A stretch of 48,307 bases of DNA from Eggerthella sp. (GTDB lineage: Bacteria > Actinomycetota > Coriobacteriia > Coriobacteriales > Eggerthellaceae): assembly GCA_030540085.1 (NCBI GenBank), contig JAUNWY010000010.1, positions 1 through 48,307 of the forward strand, in the 5' to 3' direction. The notes under the pieces are model-generated. The model worked only from the letters and a program-made list of their open reading frames with translations. It made no database searches and had not been told where the DNA came from. A program made the translations under genes and the position numbers. This document shows, in pieces, positions 23,743-32,727 of this stretch (its first letter is position 1; each line of letters begins with the position of its first letter).

Positions 23743-23957
23743 GCTCGCTCTCTCGGTGCTTGCTTGCCATTCTTGAGAAGATCTAGAAACCTGCCTTGCG
23801 CCCGCCCGAAGCTGCGATGCCAAGGGGTTCTTCCCTTTGAGCGGCGGACTTTGGGCCTCATGGGGCGCATGTCAGGTGTCGAAAAAAGTCAGTTCACTAA
23901 CATCGCACAAACCATGCGAACAAGACCCCAGACAACCCGAAATTCATCGAAGAAACG

Positions 23958-24170
23958 CCGAACGCAAAAAGCAGCAGGCCCCGCATTCCCCAGTGCAAGA
24001 TGCAAAGCCGCATCTTCAGAGCCTGTAATTTCACCGAACACCGACACCGTGTATTCGATGGGGCCGCCTTCGAGATTCTGGCCTGCTTCGCGATATCGCC
24101 CAAAGAAGCACCCAGGTATCCCTTTTCGGAGAACAACCGAAGCGCCCCTTGGGTGGCAATCTGGGTACGG
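23958..24170 (-). pseudogene. Deleted mosaic copy of the TetR operon locus
   Basis: On the minus strand this joins three pieces of the locus at 13100-13840: the TetR HTH region (LRLFSEKGYLGASLGDIAKQ), the mid-TetR region (bases 24000-24070 match 13404-13475) and a membrane-protein piece (LHWGMRGLLL, matching 13108-13140). Between them hundreds of bases are missing, so it is a duplicate with internal deletions. It overlaps the end of the TIGR04076 gene region. It cannot encode a working regulator. Confidence 0.8.
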
Positions 24171-24173
24171 GCT

Positions 24174-24605
24174 CTACCCCGTGTAGGCGTCATCCTTGCC
24201 GTTGGTGAAGTCTTGCCTGGCCAGCCATTCCGCTTCCTCGTCTGTCTCAGGGACGTCGATGCGCTCGATCTTGAAGACGACGGGCCTCGTGCCGTCGTTG
24301 CAGCAGGCGATCATCATGCGGTTGTCGTTGGTCCAACTCTTCATAATGGAGCCGCCCTGCAGCGCCGCGTAGACGTAGCGGCTCACCGCGTCCCACGCCT
24401 CGCCGCACGGGAAGTCCCCGCCGCCGACGAGGGTACCCTTACCCAGGTGGTAGAAGCTGTCATTTTCCGGTGTGCGCTCGAACTCGAATACTTGCCCCGC
24501 CTTGAAGCAAGGGCACGGACCGCTCTGTGGGTTAGCCAGATACTTCTCCTGCAGGTCCGGGAACACCTTTGTCTCCAAAACGGTGATCTTGCACTTGTGC
24601 TGCAT
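24174..24605 (-). CDS. TIGR04076 family protein
   Basis: A 143-residue protein of the TIGR04076 family: KITVLETKVFPDLQEKYL, GPCPCFKAGQVFEF, FPCGEAWDAVSRYVYAAL and IACCNDGTRPVVFKIERI are the four family blocks. Conserved cysteines suggest metal or redox function, but no activity is known; the family is common in anaerobes. GGAGGAG is positioned just before the ATG. The preceding coding relic stops inside this ribosome site. About 25 residues longer at the C terminus than the family core. Confidence 0.8.
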   Translation of the reverse strand: MQHKCKITVLETKVFPDLQEKYLANPQSGPCPCFKAGQVFEFERTPENDSFYHLGKGTLVGGGDFPCGEAWDAVSRYVYAALQGGSIMKSWTNDNRMMIACCNDGTRPVVFKIERIDVPETDEEAEWLARQDFTNGKDDAYTG

Positions 24606-24613
24606 TTCTCCTC

Positions 24614-24730
24614 CTAGTATGTAAAGCGAGCCTTCCAGAGCTCGTACCTATCCTCCGTGACTTTCCCCGCCACAAGTTTGTCGTGCATGCGCTGCCAGGC
24701 CTTGAGGGCATGCACGTTCCGTGTTGCGCG
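24614..24730 (-). pseudogene. C-terminal coding relic upstream of TIGR04076 gene
   Basis: The last 33 or so codons of a frame ending at 24614 read ALKAWQRMHDKLVAGKVTED and a similar tail, protein-like and probably the end of a lost gene. The sequence further upstream in the same frame has no plausible start or family match. Its stop abuts the ribosome site of the next gene, suggesting a former operon. Confidence 0.4.
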
Positions 24731-24777
24731 GCACGGTCCCGTTTCTTGCGTCAGGATTCCTAAAGACCGAAGCGCCC

Positions 24778-25125
24778 CTACTTGCCCTGCTGGCGAAGCT
24801 GCCCCTTGTAGCCCTCGCCCCATACCCACATCGCGTCTATGACAGGCCTCAGGGTCTTCCCCAGGTCGGTGAGAGAGTACTCCACGCGAGGCGGCACCTC
24901 GGCATACACCTCGCGATGCACGATGCCGTAGTCCTCGAGCGCGCGAAGGTTTTCTGTTAACACCTTCTGCGAAACCTTGCCGATGGACCGCCGCAGCTCA
25001 TTGAAGCGCATGGTGTCGTTAAGGAAAAGGTCGCGCAGGACAAGCACCTGCCACTTGCTTCGAATGAGGGTCAGGGTCGTCTCCACGGGGCATGCGGGAA
25101 GCTCTTCAAGTATCGGTGAAGCCAT
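24778..25125 (-). CDS. HxlR (DUF24)-family regulator
   Basis: A 115-residue winged-helix regulator: ACPVETTLTLIRSKWQVLVL, RFNELRRSIGKVSQKVLTEN and PPRVEYSLTDLGKTL. The sensing Cys of CPV is kept. It diverges from the tandem SnoaL gene 168 bases away, so it probably controls that enzyme and itself. Same design as the HxlR/cupin pair at 623-1455. Confidence 0.9.
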   Translation of the reverse strand: MASPILEELPACPVETTLTLIRSKWQVLVLRDLFLNDTMRFNELRRSIGKVSQKVLTENLRALEDYGIVHREVYAEVPPRVEYSLTDLGKTLRPVIDAMWVWGEGYKGQLRQQGK

Positions 25126-25189
25126 CTCGGAAAACCTTTCGTTGCATACATGCAGGTAAAAGCCATTGGTTACTAAGAGCTACCTACAT

Positions 25190-25201
25190 CACAATATTGT
25201 G
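25190..25201. promoter_or_regulatory. Palindrome in HxlR/SnoaL divergent promoter
   Basis: CACAATATTGTG is a perfect 12-base palindrome near the middle of the 168-base divergent control region, flanked by CTAC direct repeats. A likely operator for the HxlR protein; inference from position and symmetry. Confidence 0.45.
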
Positions 25202-25293
25202 CCTACTTTCTATAAGATACCATCAACGCCATAGTTTGCACTGTAAGAACCACAGAAAAGCGGCGCAAAGCCGCTCGGCAGAAAGGAATCCAC

Positions 25294-26073
25294 ATGTCCG
25301 TACAGATCCAAAACGCTCTCGCACTCATCGAGACCTTCGCCACCGGCGACGCCGAAAAGGCAGCCTCCCTCCTGGCTGAAGGCTACATTCAGCACAACCT
25401 GGCCTACGGCACCGGCCGCGACGCCTTCGTGGGCAGCGTGCAGTACCTAGCCTCGGCGCCCGCAAAGACGACGGTAAAGAACATCCGCGCCTACGAGGAC
25501 GGCGACAAAGTTTTCTTGCACACCGTGTACAACTTCGCTGGAGCTGGTGAGCAGGTGGCCTTCGACGTGTTCCGTTTCGATGGCGATGGCCTCATCGCCG
25601 AGCACTGGGACAACCTTGCCTCCCTCGCAGAGGAGCCCAACCCCTCCGGACGCACCCAGATCGACAGCGTGACCGAGGCAAGCGACCTCGACATGACCGA
25701 GGCCAACCGCGAGACCGTGCGCAACTTCCTGGTTGACGTGATGCAAAACCAGCACCCCGAGAAGGCTCCTGAGTACTTCGATGGCGACGCCTACCTCCAG
25801 CACAACACGCAGATCGCGGACGGCCTCTCTGGCCTGGGCGCTGCGCTTGCGGCAATGGCCGAGCAGGGCGTCGAAATGGTCTACGACACCGTACACATGG
25901 TTCTTGCCCAGGGCGACATGGTGCTTGCCATCTCCGAAGGAACCTTCGGCGGCGCTCCTACCAGCTACTACGACCTGTGGCGCGTAGCCGATGGAAAGAT
26001 CGCCGAGCACTGGGACGTCATGGAGACCATCGCGGACAAGAGCACTTGGGCGAACGACAACGGCAAGTTCTAG
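25294..26073 (+). CDS. Tandem SnoaL-like (NTF2 fold) protein
   Basis: A 259-residue protein built of two SnoaL-like domains, about 1-115 and 140-250, each ending in an IAEHWD block (LIAEHWDNL and KIAEHWDVM) and each beginning with an ALLIETF/VRNFLVD-type helix and a YIQHN/YLQHN strand. The QHN and EHWD residues line the pocket in SnoaL cyclases and related epimerases. In bacteria such proteins linked to HxlR regulators are thought to handle small reactive compounds, but the substrate is open. GAAAGGAA stands upstream of the ATG. Confidence 0.85.
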   Translation: MSVQIQNALALIETFATGDAEKAASLLAEGYIQHNLAYGTGRDAFVGSVQYLASAPAKTTVKNIRAYEDGDKVFLHTVYNFAGAGEQVAFDVFRFDGDGLIAEHWDNLASLAEEPNPSGRTQIDSVTEASDLDMTEANRETVRNFLVDVMQNQHPEKAPEYFDGDAYLQHNTQIADGLSGLGAALAAMAEQGVEMVYDTVHMVLAQGDMVLAISEGTFGGAPTSYYDLWRVADGKIAEHWDVMETIADKSTWANDNGKF

Positions 26074-26119
26074 CACAAGAGTCCGCCTGGCTCGCCCTGC
26101 AAGACGAGCTCCTTCAGGC

Positions 26120-26719
26120 ATGATTGCCGAGGCGGGAGTGTCGACACTTGACACCGCAAAACCCAGCCCGCTGGACGAGCACGTTTTGTTGTGGCGCGGC
26201 GACATCACAACGCTGGCCGTTGACGCCATCGTAAACGCGGCCAACAGCCAGATGCTGGGCTGCTGGGTGCCGGGACACCACTGCATCGACAATGCCATCC
26301 ATACCTATTCGGGCGTGCAACTGAGGGCCGAATGCGCTCGGCTCATGGAAGAACAAGGCGCCGAGGAACCGACTGGCATGGCAAAGATAACGCCCGCCTA
26401 CAACCTTCCCTGCAAGCGCGTCATCCACACGGTCGGCCCCATTGCCAACGGCAACCCGACCAACCTGCATCGCGCCCAGCTGGCTTCTTGCTACACGAAC
26501 TGCCTCGGCCTTGCAGCCAGCGAAGGCCTGGCCTCCATAGCCTTCTGTTGCATTAGCACGGGAGTGTTTGGCTTTCCCCAAAGGGAGGCCGCCCGGATAG
26601 CCGTACGCACGGTGAAGGAATGGCTCGGATCGCACGGCAGCGAAATGTGTGTCGTTTTCAACGCGTTCTCGGAAACCGATGAGAGGATATATCGGGAGCT
26701 GTTAGGACTGCAGTCGTAG
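26120..26719 (+). CDS. Zinc-dependent macrodomain (ADP-ribosyl hydrolase)
   Basis: A 199-residue macrodomain protein. The core is clear: GDITTLAVDAIVNAANSQML, then GCWVPGHHCIDNAIHTYSG, which is the zinc-binding insertion of the zinc-macro subfamily (Cys/His ligands), TPAYNLPCKRVIHTVGPI and the phosphate loop CISTGVFGFP. Members remove ADP-ribose from proteins, in some bacteria together with a sirtuin and a lipoyl carrier; no partner is encoded here. ATG 26120 has no strong ribosome site; translation may start at another in-frame codon. Compared with zinc-macro proteins of about 260 residues it lacks the N-terminal helical part. Confidence 0.82.
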   Translation: MIAEAGVSTLDTAKPSPLDEHVLLWRGDITTLAVDAIVNAANSQMLGCWVPGHHCIDNAIHTYSGVQLRAECARLMEEQGAEEPTGMAKITPAYNLPCKRVIHTVGPIANGNPTNLHRAQLASCYTNCLGLAASEGLASIAFCCISTGVFGFPQREAARIAVRTVKEWLGSHGSEMCVVFNAFSETDERIYRELLGLQS

Positions 26720-26759
26720 TAGCTCTTCGACGACCGCTTCTCTATGGAGGCTGACGCTC

Positions 26760-27782
26760 CTAGATGAACTTGTCGAGCTCGCTATCGATCGCGGTCTTGC
26801 GTTTCACTCGGGGCTTGACGATGAGCTGCCCTCGATGAATGACGTGCTTTACCGTGCGCAACGCTCGTAGGTCATCTAGCGGGTTGGTGGCTGTGACGAT
26901 CATGTCAGCCTCCTTCCCTACCTCTATTGAACCCGTAATATCGCCGATGCCGGCAAGTTGGGCATTGCGAAGCGTTGCGGTATGAAGAGCAAAGGAGCGC
27001 GAGACACCAACGTACTTCTCGAAGTAGCACAGCTCGCGCCAGAAATCGTACTGGGTGATCCAGGGACATCCGACGTCATTGCCAAGTGCCACGGGAATCC
27101 CCTGCTCAAGGGCTGCCTTGGCATTAGCGATAATGCCCTCGAAGACCATATTGCCATTGAACTGCTCGACCTCGCTTGCACAAGAGACGGAGCGATCGAA
27201 CAACGCATACGGAAGTGCAGGGGAAAGCGTGGTGCACAGGAAGGAATTCCCCTCCTTGAACAGGTGCATCACCTCGTCCGTCGGAGCGGCACCGTGCTCG
27301 ATCGAGTCTACGCCGCACTCGAGCGCCATGCGCACGCCTTCGGTTGACTCAACGTGCGCCGCAACGATAAAGCCCAACTCGTGTGCCTTGTCGCAGACTG
27401 CGCGCACCATATCCGGCTCCATCTTGAGCTCGCCAGGCGTGCCCTTTTCCTTAGCATCAAGAACGCCGCCGGTAATCATGAGCTTGACGAGGTCGACGCC
27501 CTGCGATTTGGCTACCTCGACCTGTGCAAGCGCCTCTGGGATGCTGTTTGCCGCGATGGCGACCGACCCGGCCATGTGGCCTCCCGGCACCGAGATGCCC
27601 ATGTTGGCAGCAAGGATACGCGGAGCCTCCAGCTTTCCCGCCGCGGCGTCGTCGCGCACGCGCGTGTCGAAATCACCCAGGCCACCGACTGTGCGTATGG
27701 TGGTGACGCCGCTGTGCAACTCCAGGCGCGCGTACTCAGAAACAAGGCGGTAGGCAACGGCTCGCGTGAGACCATTTGACAT
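26760..27782 (-). CDS. Amidohydrolase lacking N-terminal HxH
   Basis: A 340-residue imidazolonepropionase/prolidase-like amidohydrolase. Ligands seen: the carbamylated-Lys strand LVKLMITGG, FIVAAHVES, SIEHGA and the catalytic Asp in ALGNDVG, followed by the usual C-terminal strand GSIEVGKEADMIV. The first beta strand with the HxH metal pair, normally 60-70 residues before the present start, is absent, and the 366 bases upstream do not encode it. A plausible ribosome site (GAAAGAAGG) stands before the ATG, so a shortened protein may be made, but full binuclear chemistry is doubtful. Could be a decaying gene. Confidence 0.8.
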   Translation of the reverse strand: MSNGLTRAVAYRLVSEYARLELHSGVTTIRTVGGLGDFDTRVRDDAAAGKLEAPRILAANMGISVPGGHMAGSVAIAANSIPEALAQVEVAKSQGVDLVKLMITGGVLDAKEKGTPGELKMEPDMVRAVCDKAHELGFIVAAHVESTEGVRMALECGVDSIEHGAAPTDEVMHLFKEGNSFLCTTLSPALPYALFDRSVSCASEVEQFNGNMVFEGIIANAKAALEQGIPVALGNDVGCPWITQYDFWRELCYFEKYVGVSRSFALHTATLRNAQLAGIGDITGSIEVGKEADMIVTATNPLDDLRALRTVKHVIHRGQLIVKPRVKRKTAIDSELDKFI

Positions 27783-28148
27783 GACCTTCTTTCTTTCGCC
27801 TTTTTAATGCAGGGGCAACTTGGCAATAAGGGCAAATCAAACCAGCTGCCACCCACCGCACAAAACAACTAAACAGTTGAGCCAACTATACCAAATCTTC
27901 TTATTAGTTGCACAATTGATCAGGGATTTTAGCTGATATAGTTTATTGATTTCGCCCGATCGCGCAACATATAAGCTATTTCAGGCGGCCAATAATCAAA
28001 CTTGAAAGTGGCTTCCCTGCATCTAGGATGTACCGAGTTATTCAATTACCTATTCAATGGCGCCTTAGCTGGGAAAGAAATCCACCAGTGCTATCCTGCC
28101 CCTCCGCAATGCTGCTTCACCATTAAGCCATGAATGCCGAGACGACCA
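27783..28148. other. Intergenic control region, AT-rich
   Basis: No gene. It must contain the promoter of the amidohydrolase gene; on the minus strand TATAGT near 27890 is a possible -10 box. A CAACTAAACAGTTG dyad lies at about 27868-27881 and another CAACTA element follows. The region is clearly AT-richer than its surroundings. Confidence 0.4.
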
Positions 28149-29837
28149 CTATCCACGTGCAATATGCCGTGGATACCACTTCTGGAACCATGCGGTAAAG
28201 ACGCCCATCAGCGCAGGCAGAACAGAGTTGATTGCTCCAACAAAGCTTGCTGCATCCGTTTGCATGATGAAATACGTCCAAATAGGCGTAATCAGGTAAA
28301 GCACTCCCCACGCCGCGGTAAGAATGCGGTTCGTTCTCATGAAGATCGGATTACGCAATGCCGCTTCTCCGTTATAGCTGTTCTTGGAATAATGCGCAGT
28401 CAGTGGCACTTTCAGGAAGCACGAAACGGTCCACATCAACCCGAACAACAGGTACGACACGGGAATAACAAGAATCGGCGACGCGCCCGCCAACAACGCA
28501 ACGGAACATGCGCCCACCCCTAAACCGGAAATCTGGTCATACAACGTAGCCTTTGTCCGATGCATCAAAACCGGCAGCAACACGCATACCGCCACGCTGA
28601 CCAAGCTGCCCCAGAACCCATCAATAGACGCAACGACCCAGAACACGATCCAGGGGATCAACAACAGCAGCATGTTGGTCTTCGGCTCGATAGCGCTTTT
28701 GCTGTTGCCGCCTCCACATCTGCCGTTCACGCCCTCGAACGCATCCGGATCATTTCCGCCCGCGCCAGCACCCGCGCTCGTTGCCGCACCAAAATAATCA
28801 TCCCAGTGCATCATCAGGTCGAAATCGCCTTCGACCGAGTACAGATGCTTCATAAGCGCCTCGTCGCCAGCAATCTCGCCGCTTGCGATTGAGCGCCAAA
28901 CATCAAAGGGCGTATTAATGCGTGTTGTGAAACCATCAGCAAAGCCATCTTCAGGCTCTGCTTCAACGCGGCTCCCCTCCGATCCAAGAGTAACGCGATA
29001 GACCTTGCCGATATCGGTATAGTTCATGTCCAGCACAACATCGTGCTCCTGCCATGACTCCTTACGATAAAGGGCCGCCATTTGGCGAGTGAACACCAGA
29101 CTAGGATCTTGCTTTTCCCCTGATTCGCCAACGCCCCAGCTAGCATCTGCCATCGCCTCGAAAACATCGCGCGGGAATAGGTTCTGGTCAAGCCTGCTGC
29201 GAGTTTCCCCGGTAATGCCGCCAGAAGCGAATTCCTGCCCCGCTTTTTGGACCCAAGAAAGATATTCATCGGTACGCTCCGAAAGCTCTTTCACCCTGAA
29301 GAGCTCACCTTGACCGCAGAAAATCGCGGTGTAGCCGCCTTTTCCGCACAGTCGGTCGTACAAGCTGGTAACGCAGTCGTAGTTTCCCTTTGCGGTATAA
29401 AAACCGCACGTGGAAATAACCACGGTGCGCTTACCGCTCATGTCGTAGCGAGAAGGATGCCCGCCGCTTTCCGTTTCGGCGCTCATAAATGGAAGAGACA
29501 TGGGAAGCTGACGGTCGATGAGGGTTTTCAGCTGACCAGGCAGCCCAAAGTAGTACAGGGGAAAACTCCAAACAACAACGTCAGCCCACAGGATTTTTGC
29601 GATAACTCCCTGCATATCGTCGTGAATGCAGCACTCCCCCGGCGTCTTGATCCAACACGAAAAACAACCCAAGCAGGGTTTGATGTTAAGCGAACCGATA
29701 TTAAGGGTTTCGATTTCAAGTGGCTGCACACCGACGCTTTCTTCCTTGGCGGTAATGCCCTCGAGAAAAGCGCTGGTTAGGCGCCAGGTATTGCTTCGTT
29801 TGCCCTTGGGACTGCCGTTGATGGCAAGGATCTTCAT
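28149..29837 (-). CDS. Flavodoxin-like reductase fused to membrane domain
   Basis: A 562-residue fusion. Residues 1-200 are an NADPH-dependent FMN reductase/iron-sulphur flavoprotein-like domain (ILAINGSPKGKRSNT phosphate loop; CLGCFSCW and GECCIHDDM cysteine cluster; WSFPLYYFGLPGQLKTLIDR). Residues about 240-360 look like an SCP2-type lipid-binding domain (YTDIGKVYRVTLG, FTTRINTPFDVWRSIASGEI). From about 385 to 555 five hydrophobic helices follow. ATG 29837 has GAGGAA nearby. The whole suggests a membrane-tethered flavoprotein that reduces quinone-like or lipid substrates; the physiological donor is unknown. Confidence 0.8.
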   Translation of the reverse strand: MKILAINGSPKGKRSNTWRLTSAFLEGITAKEESVGVQPLEIETLNIGSLNIKPCLGCFSCWIKTPGECCIHDDMQGVIAKILWADVVVWSFPLYYFGLPGQLKTLIDRQLPMSLPFMSAETESGGHPSRYDMSGKRTVVISTCGFYTAKGNYDCVTSLYDRLCGKGGYTAIFCGQGELFRVKELSERTDEYLSWVQKAGQEFASGGITGETRSRLDQNLFPRDVFEAMADASWGVGESGEKQDPSLVFTRQMAALYRKESWQEHDVVLDMNYTDIGKVYRVTLGSEGSRVEAEPEDGFADGFTTRINTPFDVWRSIASGEIAGDEALMKHLYSVEGDFDLMMHWDDYFGAATSAGAGAGGNDPDAFEGVNGRCGGGNSKSAIEPKTNMLLLLIPWIVFWVVASIDGFWGSLVSVAVCVLLPVLMHRTKATLYDQISGLGVGACSVALLAGASPILVIPVSYLLFGLMWTVSCFLKVPLTAHYSKNSYNGEAALRNPIFMRTNRILTAAWGVLYLITPIWTYFIMQTDAASFVGAINSVLPALMGVFTAWFQKWYPRHIARG

Positions 29838-30310
29838 TTCGCGTTCCTCAATTCGACGGCACATTCTTCAGCCGATTCGATATGCACTTGAAGGCTTTTT
29901 TGTACCGAAAGCAGCGGTATTGCCCCAATGCGGGCTTTGCCTTATGCGCCCGTATCGAGAATAGCCATTTCGCATTCGTACTAAGAATATAGGACACGAC
30001 CAAAATTGACCCGTTGGGCGTGTTAGAAAAAGGTAAAGCCAAAAACAATTACGAGGCCAGATTGACGAAGTAAGCCAGATTCGATTTGCCGCAATAATAA
30101 GCCATCCGTCCACGAATGGGCCTAAAAGATGAGACACAGGGTGGCATGAATAATCAGACGGTCGCATAGAATGACAATTATTTACCTGGTCGCTAAACCA
30201 ACAAGAAAGCGAATACTGCAACTATCACAACATGTCGCCATATGCAGTTCCGGGCAATTCTGCAAAAACCAATTTGTTCCTGCGCGAACCCCTAAACAAA
30301 AGGAAATGTT
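29838..30310. other. Intergenic region between divergent genes
   Basis: Divergent control region of the flavodoxin fusion and the surface-protein gene. No coding sequence, RNA or convincing operator recognised. Confidence 0.4.
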
Positions 30311-32020
30311 ATGAGCAAAGCACAGAAACTACTATCCGGCATCTTCGCGTTTGCATTCGCCCTAGCGATAGCGCCTACTACGTCATTCGCCGCAACCGAT
30401 TACGACCTATCAGTTAACGGCGAGCGGTTCACCAGCGAAAAACTCACCATCCAATGCGGCGAAGGCACGGCAACGTACGACCCCGCCACGCAGAATCTCA
30501 CGCTCGCCAATGCCTCCATCACAAACGCGGTAGACTATGGCGGCATCGATTCAGAGCTAACGAGCGATTTGACCATTACGCTCCAAGGAAGTAACCAAAT
30601 CACCTTCAACGACAATATAGGCATCTGGGCCACGGGAAGCGTCATTTTCCGTGGATCGGGAAGCATTACCATCTCGGTCGCAGGAGACACGATGGACGGA
30701 ATAAGCGTAGGCGGCGACGTCACCATGCAGAACACAGCCGTCTCCATCCATTCCCCTGGCGGACTCGGCATTGCATGCGATGGCGCAGTCTCCCTCGACA
30801 ACACACAGCTCACTTCTAACGGACTGTATGCAGGCATCGATGCCGCTAATCTGGTTATCAAGAACGGCTGCACCGTAAACATCTCGGCAACAGAGCAAAA
30901 TTGCAACGCTGCATACATTAACTCCACCGACAGCTCTGCAGGCAATATCAGCATTTCCGATTCAGCTATTATCGCCAAAAGCCTGTTCCCAGGACTCTTC
31001 ACCTCAGGCAATATGACTATCGATGGCGGTACCCTCCAGGCCACCTCTACCGATGACTCTCCTCTGTGGGCAGGGGGCAGCATCGCCATCAAGGGAAAAG
31101 CGAAAGTCACGCTTAACGGCGAATACCCTTCAGGCTGCAATGGCAACTTTACGGTTTACGAGGCAGAGATCGACGCTAAAAACACCAGCCAGAACAACAT
31201 TCCCGCACTTGCCGACTGTCCCACTATCAACGACGACTTCGAGCTGGCGTATGCCATGGCTGTTGATAGCGAAGGCACGTCGATCGATCTTATTGAGCAC
31301 GATGGAGCCGAACAGGCTAAAGGTTTCCTTCACCTTTACAAGAGCATCCATTTCATCACTGGCGAAAAAACCGTGACCTATTCCCTCCCGTTCACGAAGG
31401 TAGTCAAAAAGGGCGGCGACATTGCTCCCGGTAAGCAGGAATTTGAGCTAGAGATTTTTGATGTTGGCGTTGGCCAGATTGAGGATTACAGCGATGTAAC
31501 CATAACGGCAACCGTAGCTACGAATGGTGAAGGAGAATACGAAAGCAACCTCACCATCCAAGGCCCGAAGAAGCAAGTGGACAACATAACGTGCGAAGGC
31601 TTTTACGTACGTGAAAAGAACACCGGCATTGCAAACTGGGCCTATTCGGATGCCGTATACCAAATCTTCTACAACGACGGAGCAACCGACGATCAGGGAA
31701 CAACCCAGCCAAGCTTCGAAATATTCCCCGTTGAACTGGTAGCAACAGACAACGGCGAATTCTTCGAAAAGACGCAGGATACCCCCGTTGATGTTATGAC
31801 GTTTGAAAACGTCTATATCGAAAAGACTGCTCCCGCTGAAGACACCAAGCCAACAGAGGGCAGCGAGCCCAACGCGAGCAATAAGTCTGACGCCGGCGAT
31901 AAACCGGCAGCACCCACCCCTCATACGGGTGACGACAATGCACCGATTATTGCAATCGCCGCATTGCTGATAGTGGCAAGCGCTCTGTTTGCATCCGCAT
32001 TGAGAATGAAGAAGCGCTAA
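30311..32020 (+). CDS. Cell-wall anchored surface protein, pilin-like domain
   Basis: A 569-residue secreted protein. A signal peptide covers about 1-27 (ending TSFAA). Residues 30-280 consist of short repeated strands typical of a right-handed beta helix (IDGGTLQATS, ISDSAIIAKS). About 345-500 matches the streptococcal pilin isopeptide-linkage domain (FTKVVKKGGDIAPGKQEF, and later EIFP..). The end has TPHTGDDN, a hydrophobic stretch and RMKKR, which looks like a noncanonical sortase signal (xPxTG). AAGGAAA precedes the ATG. Likely displayed on the wall for adhesion. A terminator follows at 32045. Confidence 0.8.
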   Translation: MSKAQKLLSGIFAFAFALAIAPTTSFAATDYDLSVNGERFTSEKLTIQCGEGTATYDPATQNLTLANASITNAVDYGGIDSELTSDLTITLQGSNQITFNDNIGIWATGSVIFRGSGSITISVAGDTMDGISVGGDVTMQNTAVSIHSPGGLGIACDGAVSLDNTQLTSNGLYAGIDAANLVIKNGCTVNISATEQNCNAAYINSTDSSAGNISISDSAIIAKSLFPGLFTSGNMTIDGGTLQATSTDDSPLWAGGSIAIKGKAKVTLNGEYPSGCNGNFTVYEAEIDAKNTSQNNIPALADCPTINDDFELAYAMAVDSEGTSIDLIEHDGAEQAKGFLHLYKSIHFITGEKTVTYSLPFTKVVKKGGDIAPGKQEFELEIFDVGVGQIEDYSDVTITATVATNGEGEYESNLTIQGPKKQVDNITCEGFYVREKNTGIANWAYSDAVYQIFYNDGATDDQGTTQPSFEIFPVELVATDNGEFFEKTQDTPVDVMTFENVYIEKTAPAEDTKPTEGSEPNASNKSDAGDKPAAPTPHTGDDNAPIIAIAALLIVASALFASALRMKKR

Positions 32021-32044
32021 GAACAAGAAACATGCCGTTTACGA

Positions 32045-32077
32045 GCGCCCATCGATGGTTACCGATGGGCGCTTTTC
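32045..32077 (+). terminator. Rho-independent terminator
   Basis: GCGCCCATCG (32045-32054) pairs with CGATGGGCGC (32063-32072) over an eight-base loop, then TTTT. Ends the surface-protein transcript. Confidence 0.85.
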
Positions 32078-32089
32078 CTCGCTGTTCGT

Positions 32090-32245
32090 ATGCTTAACGT
32101 GAAAGTGAAGCCCGATGGAACGCTTACCGGCACCCCCGTTGCAGGCCGCCCAGGTTCGCCCGCAACGCTTACCGCAAACGCGCTGTACATGCTGGAATCG
32201 GGCACCAATGCTTCCAAACCCGCGCAGGTGATGTTATCGAAGTGA
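32090..32245 (+). pseudogene. Short coding relic
   Basis: A 51-codon open frame starting ATG 32090 (MLNVKVKPDGTLTGTPVAGR and a SPATLTANALYMLESGT part) lies right after a terminator, has no ribosome site and reads like the end of a larger protein. Family not recognised. Confidence 0.4.
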
Positions 32246-32727
32246 AGCTTCGTTAAGAGAGCGGGTACGGCTGCCAAGAGCGCGAACCGTCTAACAGACC
32301 CCGAAGTCATCTCGGGTTGTCGGCGAATTTGCTATACAAGCTCGTCAACAACCTGCTTCATTTCTAGAGCCCAGTTCAACTGCTGTTTTATGAAGCCCTC
32401 CCAGGCTTTTCGTTGCCTTTGACTTTGCGTCCGCCCTTCACGTTGGAGCAGCGGCATCCTTTTGGCTGAAAATCATGTCGCTACACTTCCGATCTCCACT
32501 GACGCCAAACAACTACCTCGATTTGAGAATAGCCCCTCTTCTCGCAAATACGCTCACGCTAGTAAGGTGGTCACATTGCATACCACACCATCATCCAAAA
32601 ATAGGAAACAAGGGCGCATACCTGCAGCAATAATGGGACATAGGTTCATTCCCCCGCACGCGCATCTATGGCATCCTTTCATGAGGAACACTTTCCCCAG
32701 CAAACGCACGCGAGAAAGGGCACGAAC
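32246..32727. other. Non-coding stretch
   Basis: No gene or structured element recognised. Bases 32462-32667 have open frames in both directions with no family features; the promoter of the next gene should be near 32650-32720. Confidence 0.35.
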
